This document shows positions 20,257 to 32,000 of a DNA stretch of 64,000 nt, piece by piece. The stretch is from Trachipleistophora hominis (taxonomy: Eukaryota; Microsporidia; Pleistophoridae), in NCBI GenBank assembly GCA_000316135.1, contig JH994045.1, positions 28,477-92,476 on the forward strand. The letters are read 5' to 3'. The first letter of the stretch is position 1; the number at the start of each line of letters is the position of its first letter. The notes beneath the pieces were generated by a model. The model made no database searches. It saw nothing but the letters and a program-made list of their open reading frames with translations, and was not told where the DNA came from. Made by a program: the position numbers and the translations under genes.

Positions 20257-20568
20257 ATGATAAACCATCATAAAAAGATTATGCGCATAAAATCGCACCT
20301 GTTAGCGGCAGGCTATGAAGTTACTGATGGTATTAAATACGGTACAGATTTTCTGATCTACACGCACGACAGGAACAAGGTACATGCGAAGTACGCGTGC
20401 ATTGTGTACAACAAGCAAAGCTTCCTGAGTGTTATTGCCGTGCAGAGGGTTGTCAATGGAGTGGGGAAAGTACTTATTTTTGGGGATGTTAGGGATGGCA
20501 AGGTTATGTTTTGGCGTGTGGAACGATTATACAAACGAAATGATGGTGATGGTACGAATGGTGGGTGA
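20257..20568 (+). CDS. SEN34: tRNA-splicing endonuclease catalytic subunit, Sen34-like, 103 aa
   Basis: Cleaves introns from pre-tRNA. The product is little more than the C-terminal nuclease domain of the EndA/Sen2/Sen34 family. GYEVTDGIKYGTDFLIY (residues 19-35) matches the family block GYxxTDGxKFGxDFLxY; candidate catalytic residues are Tyr35, His43 (VHAKYACIV) and Lys71 (GVGKVLIF). TDG before the KYG block and DGKVMFWRV at the end point to Sen34 rather than Sen2. The ATG at 20257 is taken because the earlier TTG frame start lies in the C-run signal region. At 103 residues it is about one third the length of the fungal protein, normal for microsporidian reduction. A 70-bp tandem repeat is directly upstream. 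Confidence 0.8.
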   Translation: MINHHKKIMRIKSHLLAAGYEVTDGIKYGTDFLIYTHDRNKVHAKYACIVYNKQSFLSVIAVQRVVNGVGKVLIFGDVRDGKVMFWRVERLYKRNDGDGTNGG

Positions 20569-21088
20569 TCGTGGTGAAGTTTTTTACTTCTTGTCTAACT
20601 TTATGTTTAGTTATCTACTTCATCCAACAAACGTATTCTGAGATAACCATGGACACCTGCCTTTGTTTCATGGAGGATGAAGTTTTTATCGTTTGGCGGT
20701 GTTTTGGTCGTGATGAAGAAAATTAATGGACAGGGTGCGCTGTGACACGCATGATTGGTCAACGTCTGCCATATAATTTAATATGGGCCGTAAAATGTAC
20801 GAATAGCGAATTTGAGCAAAAACAGCGGTTAAAGGGCGTATAAAGAGCAACGCTTAAAACTATCATACGTAAAGCAGAAAGTACTTTATGCGCATAAACG
20901 AGTAGGATGTGATAGAAGAGCAGAATTGCACGGGGAGCTGCGTATCACATATTTCGCACAGAATGATATTATCAAGAACAAGACGCTATTATCACCCTGC
21001 CAAACACACACACGCCAATAAGAGAAAAATCGCGAAACAATGATAAGATGTTGATCAGCAACATAATACAAAAAAGTAACACCTAAAA
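20569..21088. other. intergenic with a ~100-bp repeat relic
   Basis: 20600-20690 contains GATAACCATGGACACC, then CCTTTGTTTCATGGAGG, a degenerate copy of the ~100-bp repeat. No gene seen. Confidence 0.5.
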
Positions 21089-21095
21089 TATAAAA
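21089..21095 (+). promoter_or_regulatory. TATA-like element of peptide-family member 1
   Basis: TATAAAA, first base 27 nt before the ATG at 21116. Confidence 0.7.
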
Positions 21096-21115
21096 GCAGA
21101 CGTAAATTGACGAGG

Positions 21116-21334
21116 ATGCATATTCTCTCACTTTTATTTTCTGTCATTGCAGCACGCGAAGGAGTAGCAAAAAAGAGTCAGCTGTTTAACCCCTTTAGTT
21201 CATGGAACCCTTTTGGCCTTAGAACACCATCACCGGCGGCAGAAATTGAAAAGGCTGCGATAAGACGAACGGCCGCTGCGAATGCAGCCGCGGCTGCCAA
21301 CGGATTTGGCAGCCCATTCACAGGGTATTTCTAA
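21116..21334 (+). CDS. small secreted Ala-rich protein, family member 1, 72 aa
   Basis: Member of a nine-gene family defined here; function unknown. The ATG at 21116 is preferred to the in-frame TTG at 21107 because it is 27 nt from a TATA-like element and opens a signal peptide, MHILSLLFSVIAAREGVA. The mature part has NPFGLRTPSP, the shared P-F then T/S-P turn, followed by the longest Ala-rich stretch of the family (AAEIEKAAIRRTAAANAAAA), which could form an amphipathic helix, and an aromatic/Gly tail GFGSPFTGYF. No Cys in the mature part. First of two plus-strand members; the next is 1.8 kb downstream. Confidence 0.75.
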   Translation: MHILSLLFSVIAAREGVAKKSQLFNPFSSWNPFGLRTPSPAAEIEKAAIRRTAAANAAAAANGFGSPFTGYF

Positions 21335-21429
21335 AATAAAGATTTGTAAATAAAAGTAATTTTGAATAAATTTTTTTGGATTACGCATTAATGCATAAAT
21401 TTTGTTTTTTACGAAGGAAAGGAGAGTTT

Positions 21430-21700
21430 GACGAACTTTTCATGTATTCATGAACCAACGGTCTATAAAGCCATATTGGGCGCTCAACGCACCAGGAGAG
21501 TTGATGTGGTGTGAGTGTAATTAACCAGACTTTCAAACGAGAAGAATATCTTCGTATGTTGTATGAAAGTGATACCATGAACCAACGATCGTCAAGGCCA
21601 CGGTCGGCGCTCAGCACGCCTGGAGAGTTTGTTTGGTGTGTAAGGAAATGTGAGGTGTTAATTAGACGGACTTTCAAGCAAAAAAAGATCTTCGTACGTA
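21430..21700 (-). repeat. two direct copies of the ~100-bp dispersed repeat, 130-bp spacing
   Basis: Reverse orientation copies at about 21430-21560 and 21565-21700, with ATGAACCAACGATCGTCAAG, GCTCAGCACGCCTGGAGAG and GGACTTTCAAGCAAAA. It begins about 95 bp after the stop codon of peptide-family member 1. Confidence 0.75.
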
Positions 21701-23155
21701 GTATTGAAGTGGTAATTTTGGTTTCTAGGCCTAAAATTACGCTGAAATATTAATTTAAAAATTAATACAACGCTGTACAGTACAGCCCCCATTTTATTTG
21801 AAGAAACATATTTAATTAATAATTCAACAATCCGTTCTTACGTGCATAGCTCATCATTCCAGTAAACAAGGATGCTAACAACCGATAAATCACTGCACGA
21901 CAATAAACACGTAAGAGTTAAGTTCCTTGCAAAATATAAATATTTTCATAATTTTTGGTTCGTTGTGCAGTAACCCGACATATTCCTTGTTATGTACATA
22001 GAAATCGTATTGTGATAGAAAATAATAAATGCATCAATCTGTCATGGTCATCTAGAATAAAATCGAGACTGCAAAAACAAATGCATTAACTTGGCAGGGT
22101 ATCACCTGTTACAAACACTAAGGCCATAGCAAGAAAGGCTAAAACGGCAGAGCACACACTATAATGCGTAACGCAAGCAAGAATTTGTGTGTAAACTCAC
22201 AGAACATTATTCCAACATAAGAACGTGGCAACACGAGATAAGGACAATCAATAGTAGCTACGATAGACTAAACAAGTCAAGCTATCAAAGAGCAGGTTGT
22301 AACCAACAAAGCTGGTATAACAGATAATCAAGTGAGATACTGCAAAATAATTTTCTTGGAAAGGAGCAGGCAACCACAATACAAAGGTCTTTTACTCAAT
22401 CCTTTTTATCAAGCGCACTTAGCGCCCGGTCATCGCAATCAAAAGCATAATTCATAAAATTATAGCTCCTTCATGTCACCATTAAATAAAGTATCCTCTT
22501 TAAACAACATAAAAGAAACCATTTAATACGTACTTTGTAACGTTTCCTTCATTTACTGCGCGTCAACGTCATTGATTGTCCATGCTAAGAAATGTAAGGT
22601 TACAATATTTTTAAGTTTGTCTTGTTGGATAGCGTTCTTATCACATTATGACTCGTATATTTAATACTTTGTGATATGTTACTTAGTAATACACACATAA
22701 AAATGTTTCAATATCAATCGCATTGAAGTGTTATAGCACCAATTTTACTGATACGAGAGAATGGAGCCATCAACATCTTAATTCACGTGTGTTGTCTTTT
22801 TGCCCGTTTTTATCGTATACAGCCAAAACATACAATGGGCATGCTGCAAAATAGATCACCAACAATCGTTAGAAAGTTAAAACATGGTAGTTCAAACAAC
22901 ATGCTGATTATATCGTACTTAAACGAACCGCATCTACAGTTGTTAACACTTGATACATGTTACAGGATATAAATAGATCAATAACTAACCGGTTCTGATA
23001 ACCACATTCATATGAAATGATACAGACAGTTATTTCGTGTAAACATTTTCATTTGTTTATTGTATTCCATGTCTTTTAACGTTTTGTTTTGGCCCAATGC
23101 CTTTTTTTTGTTACGGTGCGTGTATTGATTGATACTAAAACACGGGAAAATAAAG
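21701..23155. other. intergenic with possible coding relics
   Basis: GC is higher at about 22080-22460 and codons look less random there and at about 22745-22970 (plus strand), but frames are broken and no motif is recognisable. An inverted piece of the TTTATTTAATG repeat is at 22484-22507. No intact gene seen. Confidence 0.4.
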
Positions 23156-23164
23156 TATATAAAG
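23156..23164 (+). promoter_or_regulatory. TATA element of peptide-family member 2
   Basis: TATATAAAG; the TATA start is 25-27 nt before the ATG at 23183. Confidence 0.7.
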
Positions 23165-23182
23165 AGATGCATACGTATTTTT

Positions 23183-23362
23183 ATGCTAGGAAAAATAATT
23201 ACCATAGGCTTTGCTTTATTCACAGGTGTTTTCGCTGAACAGGAAATAAATAAGAAGGATAATTTGTATGGATATGGTGGTTATCCATTCATTGGATCGC
23301 CAGCTGCTTTGGGAACAGCTGCTGCTAGAAATGCAGCTATTGCGGCGGCCACGGGATTATAA
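23183..23362 (+). CDS. small secreted Ala-rich protein, family member 2, 59 aa
   Basis: Signal peptide MLGKIITIGFALFTGVFA, then a charged spacer (EQEINKKDN), GYGGYPFIGSPAALG, and an Ala-rich end AAARNAAIAAATGL. The turn P-F-x-G-S-P corresponds to the P-F/L...S/T-P element of the family. The ATG at 23183 is chosen over the upstream TTG frame start (23129) because the TATATAAAG lies between them and 25 nt before this ATG. It is one of the shortest members and has almost no tail after the Ala stretch. Function unknown. Confidence 0.75.
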   Translation: MLGKIITIGFALFTGVFAEQEINKKDNLYGYGGYPFIGSPAALGTAAARNAAIAAATGL

Positions 23363-23620
23363 GTAAAAATGTTTTGAAGCTGAACGTGTTCTTACACTTT
23401 TTGTAATGTTTAAGTGTTTTATTAACTTAACATTTTGTAGGTTTAATTTAAACTGCTCAGCATATTTTTAAATCATTGAGATATGCTTTTAATTCTACAC
23501 GTTTTTTCAATCGTTCATTCTACGGCAAAAGATCAACACGGTACATTTGCTTTATCATCTTATTGTGTTAATTTTACAGTAATTATCTTTTTATAGAACG
23601 TAGCTAAGATTTATTTAATG

Positions 23621-23668
23621 TAAGACTTGTCAGTCATAAGGAGTCGATCTTTAATCAATATATAACAT
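23621..23668 (+). repeat. dispersed repeat containing AAGACTTGTCAGTCATAAGG
   Basis: About 48 bp; other copies at 46113-46163 and 53457-53507. Shared core AAGACTTGTC, TCATAAGGAGTC and TTTAATTAATATATAACAT. In the first two places it lies within 200 bp of a TTTATTTAATG repeat, so both may be parts of one element. Confidence 0.65.
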
Positions 23669-23827
23669 CATTATAATAAAAAGTTTTTTAGAATTGGTCA
23701 ATTGAATGCGCATTTCAACAATTTCTTTTTAAGAAATGGTCAAGAAACTGTAAAGCATCTGTTCCACAGCATAAAAGAAATAGTTATAACGATTGTGATA
23801 TAAAACGTTAAATAACTGCTCTTATCG

Positions 23828-23885
23828 TTGTTTAAAGAGTATATTTTATTTGGTTATGACATGAGGGAGTAATAATTTTAGCATT
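23828..23885 (+). repeat. dispersed TTTATTTAATG repeat copy
   Basis: Diverged copy: TTTAAAGAGTATATTTTATT, then GACATGAGGGAGTAATAATT. Compare 10207-10256 and 43921-43972. Confidence 0.55.
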
Positions 23886-25434
23886 TGTGATTCAAGAGAG
23901 TTACGTTAAATGCTAGGATATATTTATAAAGGGCCACTTTCGGCACTCAGTGCACCTAAATATTGTGTCAATGTATATAAAAGAATGTAGTGATAATTAA
24001 ATGGGTTTTTGTGCAAAAAGTAGGTCAATAATATGTTTAAAACAATTCTACCAAAGCATGGTGAATACAACACTATAAAATGTTTTTCTCTCAATAGCAT
24101 AGCGCTAAATTCGTTTTTTACAATTGTTTGTCTTAGTATACTTATTATTCATAAATAATTATTTGCAAAAAGCGATAAAATAGCGTATGTAAATTAGTGG
24201 ACTAACCCTGTAAAAAAAAACAAAGTACCATTTATTATAAATTTTAAAGTAATAACGACGTATGTAAAAATTTTAATTCAAAACTATCAACTCTTACATA
24301 ATCATCTGATTCAGCCAAAAACATAATTTACAAATATTTTCTTTTAAATCAACAGCTCTTAGTTGATAATGTGGCGATTTTTCAGCCAACCACGCGAATT
24401 ATAAAAACCATTTACAAATTTTTCACCAATTCTTGTTATGGAAACGAAATTATGATGTATTAATTATTTGTTTGTAGTGATTGAATGCACGGCTGCTTTA
24501 GAATACTTCTTTAAAGCTTATATTATAAGTTTAAAGTCATAAAGAAACGCATTCCATCGTGAATGCACCCATTTTTATTCCTAGACAATATATAATTGTG
24601 TATAGGATGGAATCGCCGAGTTGACTAACAAGATATTGTGAACCAGAAGAGTATGTAAGAGATAATGTGGCGAATAAATGAAAATACTTTCTGTAAAGCA
24701 TGATATTCTAATGGTCTTTTATCAATGAAAATTGCTACTCGATTGATTAATGGCTATAAAATGTTATAACTAAGCTATGAAATCAATCAAGATGCAATAT
24801 AAAAGATAGATAACGTCAATGAAAAACTAATAGTTAGAAAACAAAATTAATGACGATAATAAGTACCAATCATGAGATGTATCTCGTGTAATTACCGATG
24901 TGTGCGAATGTTAGGCTCAATGAACCGATCTTTGCAGCACTTTCGTAAAGGAATCATGGATAAGTAACCAAAGAATATTGACCAAGTTAACGGAAGAGTT
25001 GTAATATTTTAATAACTCACTTTCTAAAAACATACACATCACGAGTTTATTCTTCATCCTGCTTTCATTAAGGCTATAATACTGTACACTGTGCCAATAA
25101 GTATCCCTATTATAGGTCGGTATGGCATTATAATGTTTGTTATTTATCGCCATAGGAGTAGCACAATAGTTGTTTTGTGTTAATTAATGATCAGCTTTCC
25201 TAATACTAAAGACTTGTTATTTATGTCAGTGGTAATTTATAGTATGATTATTTAGTTTTAAAGATTGATGTCACTGGTCTGCCACCATAATGTTGTGCCA
25301 GACTTATAGAATATAGGTTTATAAGTGAAAGAAATTTATTTAGCGAAGTATATCGTTCATCATTTACCTTAAATACTCTATTTCCCATTCATGCTGATCG
25401 CCTCAAAGTATCATTAAAAAACCATAAATCACTC

Positions 25435-25625
25435 TCCAGTGCGCTAGCAAATACCATTGCTTTGCCAATCTTTGGTTCAAGGAGATACATCAACATTTTC
25501 TATTGGCGTAGCGGTCGATACATGGCGCTCGGGTAAATCTTCTCGAAATGCAACGCAAGACCATGAACCAAAGGCTGAACAGGGCATGGTAGGTGCTAAC
25601 ATACCAGGAGAAGCATATTACCCAG
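25435..25625. repeat. inverted pair of the ~100-bp repeat around unique DNA
   Basis: Left arm CTCTCCAGTGCGCTAGC...CTTTGGTTCAAGG, right arm ATGAACCAAAGGC...GGTAGGTGCTAACATACC, facing inward around about 70 bp. Same arrangement as 10660-10900. The plus-strand open frame 25457-25648 is this structure, not a gene. Confidence 0.55.
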
Positions 25626-26277
25626 GTATTAGGTGGAATGCTGAATAATTAATTAAATATGTTTCTTAAAAAAAGCTGCAACGTGAGAAAAACACCTCAG
25701 ATACTGCGCTGACACGTTTTTGTGCGTTGCCTTTTGTTTAGAAGCAAATACGAGCTTTCGAACGAAATTAAATTCAGTTTTTTAGTTACTATCATGTTTT
25801 GATAAACCGACTAGCTCTGAGCGATTGTAATCGAGTTTCAATTTAATACGTTAATATATAAAAAGCTTAATGTGATTATAACAAAATTGAATTTGTTGTA
25901 CTCGTGCAATGCACGCTACGCATATTCATTCAGTTTGCTACTGAGAACGATTTTCTTAAAAAGCGTTCTTATTTATTCGTCTCTCACTATATAGATTCTT
26001 TTGATCCGCTGTGACTAACCTCATAGCTATTAGCCTTTGGCTTGTGCATCATCGAGAATCGATGATCGACACGGCTATGGTGTATGGTAATCCGCCAAAG
26101 ATTTACGTATGAAAGGTTTGATGTAGCGATGTGAGGTGTAACTGAAGTAGTAAATAAACTTAACTCAGTTGAAAAAATTAATACACCTAGAAATGTTAAC
26201 CACAACAACCAGAATCAGTAAAAATTGTTTGAGAACTAAAAATTTACTTCATTTCAAACAAACTATCGATGAAACAT

Positions 26278-26514
26278 CTAAGCTAGATATTTTGACGATA
26301 CATATGAGTACCTTGAAGCAGATGATACTGCTGAGTTTCTAGCTGCCTTTTCGGCCGCAACCTCGGCAGGACTAAAAGTAGAGGGCAAAAATGGGCTAAA
26401 AGGCGTAATAAGTTCGTTGCTTTTCATAGGCATTTTGTCTGTACCATCAATAGCACATACAACACACGAAAGTACGGTTGTTAGAGAACATAAAACTAAG
26501 TGTTTTACACGCAT
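26278..26514 (-). CDS. small secreted Ala-rich protein, family member 3, 78 aa
   Basis: Signal peptide MRVKHLVLCSLTTVLSCVVCA, then a polar spacer with Lys and Met, ITPFSPFLPSTFSPAEVAAE with two P-F turns and the conserved S-P-A-E, an Ala/Lys/Arg stretch AAEKAARNSAVSSA and an aromatic/Ser tail ending YVSSKYLA. TATAAATA begins 27 nt before the ATG. Longest family member. S-P-A-E-V-A-A is nearly identical to T-P-A-E-V-A-A of member 4 and T-P-A-E-A-A-A of member 5, the neighbouring genes on the same strand, suggesting these three arose by local duplication. Function unknown. Confidence 0.75.
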   Translation of the reverse strand: MRVKHLVLCSLTTVLSCVVCAIDGTDKMPMKSNELITPFSPFLPSTFSPAEVAAEKAARNSAVSSASRYSYVSSKYLA

Positions 26515-26533
26515 GTGGATGGAATGATGGTTC

Positions 26534-26541
26534 TATTTATA
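26534..26541 (-). promoter_or_regulatory. TATA element of peptide-family member 3
   Basis: Minus strand TATAAATA, first base 27 nt before the ATG at 26514. Confidence 0.7.
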
Positions 26542-28762
26542 TCCAGAATGATACATTTTTTGTTTTAATAGTAATCTATTATCTAAGTTATAGATTTTAA
26601 ACTATTGGTTTGTCGTATATGATATTTCTGCGTGCTTAGTTGTGGTCGCGATAATCGATGTTAGGACTATGATTCAATCGTTAATGCGTTTATGATACGA
26701 TGTGGAATGTTGATTCGTGGCATTTCGAAAATATCTTTTGAATTAAGAGAGCAGTATACAGCTTAATAAATGTTATTTAATAATATGTACGGAGCCATCA
26801 TCATATGTTACAATATTTTAATTAGTAATACATGCAAAAAGTAGCTAAGAATATAAAATGTTTCTATTTATTTTCTCAGATGGAGAACAACAATTTTGTT
26901 AAATGTGCCGTAGTAGTGTGGAAGTGTGGGAAATGAATTTAATTTGATTAATAATAACAAATTTGTTAAATTTTGTATTTTTATCAGGCGCTATGTTTCA
27001 ATACGTGCTTGTATTTTCCTGAAAACCCATAAAAATCTTAAATAGTGACGAGAATGGATCTTTTATTTGTGTTTCAACCCAACGTAAATATTATCCACCT
27101 CGATGGTTTTATTCCCGAGAAGTGCTCAAAAATAATGATGCTGCGCACGACTACAAAACGATAGATTAAAATTATAGTTTTTTGGGCTTACAAGTAGCCA
27201 GCGATCTATTTTTTTAAATCTGATAACTAAACCGATGTTGTATTTATAATAAATTTCATTAAACGGTACTTTCAGTCAGTTATATTTTCGAACAGATATA
27301 CGTGAGAATGCTACCCACTCTATCATTTAGGTATTAGTTGAGCGGGATCTGTTTTTAAATAAAGTAAACGTTTTACTGTTGTTGCTATTGAAGTGCTGTT
27401 TATTGTAAATCAAAAAAATGTTGTGAAAAATAAAAGAGTTTGAGTCAAAAAAAAATTAAAATACTATTTTTGAAAAAATCTCGCTAGTTTTAAGATGGAT
27501 GTCGTGAAAACCATAGATAAAAAGTAGATGGTGATAAAATTATATGATTTTCTCATAATATTCAAATATATTGTAGTATAAGCGCTATTTTAATTCTGTT
27601 CGTGAAAAGAAAATATTTCATTAAATATTTGAAGTAAAAAGCGCAGAAATACACTTTATTGAGATGAGTAAATTAATTATAACAATATAACATGCAAATC
27701 ATCTAAATTACGAAAGTATTATTTAATTATATAAAATAACATGCTATTTAGTGGATAAAATGGACAAGTTGCATGTATTAACAATTATTCGACCGATACA
27801 ACTCGTTATTTAGCATTACCTCGTATTTCATTTAAGATTGTGTTTATCGTACGATAGAAGACGCTTCTTATTATGACATAGATGAAAAATTATTAAGCGA
27901 TATGCAAGTTGATCATTTATTTGATTACTTGTATAGGTAATAGAAAGATTTGTATGGTAATCTTTAGGACAGTGGTTACTTTTATTTTTTATAGTTTTGT
28001 TCAGGAAACTATTCAATAGTACCAACGCACGGGAATAACTTATGATTTATGTTTTTCTTAACAAAAAATCAACTAATACTAAAGTTTAATAAACTAAACA
28101 GTCGACTATGTTTACTTGATTGAATGTCTGTTATATTGTAGTAACATAAGTATATGATGGACTGAACACTATTTAAACGCAATAATACGTTGAGACTGAA
28201 TAATACGGTTCAGAAACACTTTCAAGTAGATGCAAAAATAAATTAAATGCCTATTAAAGCTTATACTAAAGAATATTATGCCGTTTTTAGTAATTAACGA
28301 ATAGTATTGCTGCTGGTGCACTATTTAGTCTGTAAAATAGAAAACTGGGTTGATTTCTATCCGATAAGATAAATCTTTCGTTGTTTTTCATTTCGTTTCA
28401 TGTCGATCACTCCTTCGAAATCAATACTCTTCATTAAAGATTAAAAATTAATCTTTGAGCCGCATTGGTGTTGTTACTAAATATTTTTGATAAAAGATTG
28501 CTGAGAGGATTTAGGGATATGAAGAGCGAATAACAATATAAAATTTTTTATTTGCGCTTAAAATACAATACTAAGATATGTCCTATATTTATGGAGTAGC
28601 GGAAGTGAATAAAGATACTTTTAGTTAAGAAAACAAGCAATAACATTTAGTATTTTTTTGGAGTTATCCAATCGAGTACGAATTGTTTTTATAAATACCG
28701 AAATAATATGACATTACAAGCACAACCATCCCACAGGAAATCATTCATACAAATTCATTTAA
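26542..28762. other. intergenic, no gene
   Basis: AT-rich. Nothing with a promoter and a signal peptide or known motif. A diverged relative of the 330-bp element may occupy about 28290-28590 (CACTATTTAGTCTGT, AAAAATTAATCTTTGAG, GTTGTTACTAAATATTTTTG). Confidence 0.45.
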
Positions 28763-28990
28763 TTACGCACCATAACTAGTGGACATTCGCCTTGAAAATC
28801 GATAACTAGCAGCCCGACTGCCAGCGGCAGCCGCAGCTACTTCGGCAGGTGTCGGTTCAACACTTGGTGTCGATGGAACACCTCCCCAAAAGCCATCAAA
28901 GAACAAATTGCTATTTTTCACGTCATTGGCTGCCTCTTTATTGCAGAATACATATGTAAATACCAAGAAAATAGAAGTTAACAAATTCAT
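28763..28990 (-). CDS. small secreted Ala-rich protein, family member 4, 75 aa
   Basis: Signal peptide MNLLTSIFLVFTYVFC, a spacer NKEAANDVKN, FFDGFWGGVPSTPS, then EPTPAEVAAAAAGSRAAS, and a basic/aromatic tail with RFSRR. The four N-terminal residues MNLL are identical in member 5. TATAAAA starts 28 nt before the ATG. The pattern G-G-x-P-S-T-P then T-P-A-E plus Ala run fits the family consensus. Mature part has no Cys. Function unknown; an amphipathic Ala-rich helix is a reasonable guess. Confidence 0.75.
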   Translation of the reverse strand: MNLLTSIFLVFTYVFCNKEAANDVKNSNLFFDGFWGGVPSTPSVEPTPAEVAAAAAGSRAASYRFSRRMSTSYGA

Positions 28991-29011
28991 AGGACGATTT
29001 TACTCCTCTCA

Positions 29012-29018
29012 TTTTATA
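29012..29018 (-). promoter_or_regulatory. TATA element of peptide-family member 4
   Basis: Minus strand TATAAAA, first base 28 nt before the ATG at 28990. Confidence 0.7.
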
Positions 29019-32000
29019 GTTTTTTCAAAAACTAGAGTTTCATAGTTATGTGATTAGATATTCTAATGAATGTGTGATTTGAAACGCAGAGTCTAAGCTT
29101 AATTGGAAAATGAACAATGATATGTTATAAAATCAATAGATAAATGGTTGATGAGAAGATGGGGCTATGACGATATGATTGAATGATATAAGTGGTGAAC
29201 TGCTAATTGATAAATAATATAGAATGAGAAACAAATTCAAGAAACTTGATTCGAGGAAATAAATAGTAAAAAATTGGAAATTTGATTATTTCCAAACTAC
29301 AATCATTGATACGATGATATCGAAGAAGTATCTTTATAAATACCATTGGCGAGCTTAATTATGGCGCCATTTCATTTATGGCACATGACCAAACAGAAAA
29401 TTAAGCTCAGATAAATTTATAGAAATAAAAAATCTTTATTGTTCAATATTGTAGACTAGTAAAAATATATTTATGAGGTGATAATTGGTGTTGGTTTGAA
29501 ACACAGAATATACGAAAGTATTCTGTACAAAATATCACAAATTTTCGGGAAATATAGCATTTACAGAGAATTGTATCGCACCATAATAGATTTTATACAT
29601 CCAATAATGATGGTAAACGATGACATCAACTTTATATAATCACAGCCGGTATTAGGTTAATATACAAATATAAATTATGATAATTATTTACGAAAAAGTC
29701 TTGTTTGGGAATAATCAGAGCACACAAATGTAATCAAAGATGAGTCGAATAAACATCATAGATAATCAACATTGACTAAAATATGATGTTTCATAGTATC
29801 AATTTAGTAGAATGCCTACCGCCTTTGTCAATAAAAAAATAAATTTTCGTAGTTTCAATATTACTTTTTTCCTTCATTGAATTCATGTTTTGTTATTATC
29901 ACTTTAGAACAGTTTGTATTTGCCAGTAGAGGTTAAAAAATCAATTCTTAGTACGCATCAGTAACTTCTCAAAACATTAAACGTAGAAGATAATTGAGAA
30001 CACATCGCAACATAGAATTACATAACCAAACGATATTTTATATTCGTCACCAAAATAAAAGAATTTTTTAAAACAACTATTGAGTTTGCAGATTGTCTTC
30101 TTATTAACATAACAAGCTGTTCTATTACATTTTTCAAATAAAAATTACAATTTGTATGCATTCAAGAAACGTATTCTTTCTTTGTTTTCAATTTTACTTT
30201 ATATCAGCCATTTTTAGGTTGTTTACTTTTCGATAAGGGTACAAAAATAAAAATCCATTCTGAATTAACTTTGCGTTCCTTTGTTATATGTTAAGTAAAA
30301 GACCATTGAATGTGCCTCTAAACACAAGAATTGCGCAAAATAGTATAATTTTTCGTTCATTATAAGCATATGATATTTTTTGATTCTTCGATAGAACTGA
30401 CCAATCAACTTTTGAGTTATCTTTCTTTTAATACTGATGAATATTGATGACAAAGTATATAAATTTACCATTCAATTCAATTAATCATCTAATCGACCAT
30501 ATAATACAGCACATTATCCTCGATAATTACTGAAAACCTCGTGATGCAGTAATTTATAAAATATGCAATCCTGCCACACAGAAAATCATTTGACGCCAAT
30601 TCCGAGGCTAAACTCACGAATAATTTTGATTATTGTGAAGTAGCCTGAACATAATTCTAACAGAAGAGTTGAAAACAAAAATACTAAAGGACAATAAATA
30701 ATTTATAGACATACGAACAGGCATACAAACACCTGTTTAACAGGAATATAAAGCCTAGTCATGGATTCAAACAACTTATGGGCCTAATCAACCTCACTTA
30801 GTGTATTAATGAAGCATTACACCATTGCTATCTAACATGGACGACAACAATATTGTCAATCATTTTAATGAATTAAAGAAGTCCTTAGTCAATCTTATAA
30901 AAACTAATAGGCATTAGTTGTTGAGAAGTGTTTTAAATAACAGTGAGCACAAACTTTCGAATAACGATATTAGTATGATGTCCCAGGAATATATGGAATG
31001 TGTATGATGTAAAACTGTCAATGAGTATATAGAACAACTGAAAGAAGTTGTGGTTAAATATCTCTTTCTAAATTAAAAAGCAAATTTAAAATTGATTTCA
31101 TATTGAATAGACATTGATACATGCCACTGGTTATTTGAACTCAAAAAATGTAGATGAAGTTAGTATCGTAAACAATTAATATTTTTTTCGGCATATTCAA
31201 AGTATTTCGTTTGAAATTATTGTGAATATGATTATAAATACCATCTTAAAGGAAACCTAATGAATTTTACCTAATAATTTGCTTTGCATTCTTTTAGAAA
31301 CATGAATTCCGAAAAATACAAAATATCAATGTTTTTATTTGAGAGATTGCCTAGTAGTATACCTTAATTCAAACATAGAAGAATCGCGCTTTAATTGATT
31401 TTATCGTATACTTTACCAGTTGAATAGAAAATGCCTTCTCACAAATTCATAGCTTTGAATAATGAAATTATCGTATCAAAAAACAGCCATAAGCTAGTTT
31501 TTATCGATCGTTTGTTGGAGATGTCTGATTGAAGAATCTTTTTTTTGTGTTTCATATCGTAAATCAGCATATATATGTACATATTCCTTTCACTGTCTAA
31601 ATACATTTATGTAGATATTGTTATTTAAAAATATTCTTTTTACAATAATAAGGAACTAAAAATCATAATATTTATTTTTACATTTTCAAATTTTTGTCGT
31701 CGATTTTCTTTTTCAGAGGATTGGTGATAAAGACATAGAACTGAAACATTGATTCAACAGCGTAAGTACCAATAAGATTGTTATTAAAACTATGCTTCAT
31801 TGAACAAGTTTATTTAAATGTGAACCAGGAGAAAGTATTGAGTGAATTTCCAATCATGAAACATTTAAAACTTTCCGAAATTATGTAAAATAAATCATAC
31901 ATGTACCCATTGATAAGTTAAATGAGAGCCATCCATGTCTCACGGTGTTTAAAGCGCATGCTATTTTTGACTTAAAATACATGTACGAAATTTCATTTTA

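Larger units (their letters stand above)
23363..26277. other. long intergenic region, repeats only
   Basis: No gene seen in 2.9 kb. Holds dispersed repeats at 23621-23668 and 23828-23885, a degenerate ~100-bp repeat near 23940-24030, an inverted ~100-bp repeat pair at 25435-25625, and another copy near 25965-26060. Confidence 0.5.

Noticed and set aside
25457..25648. Plus-strand ORF with good codon balance
   Set aside because: Lies in an inverted pair of the ~100-bp repeat; the frame is a by-product.
25987..26208. Minus-strand ORF MLWLTFLGVLIFSTELSLF
   Set aside because: Its second half is the ~100-bp dispersed repeat and no promoter precedes it.
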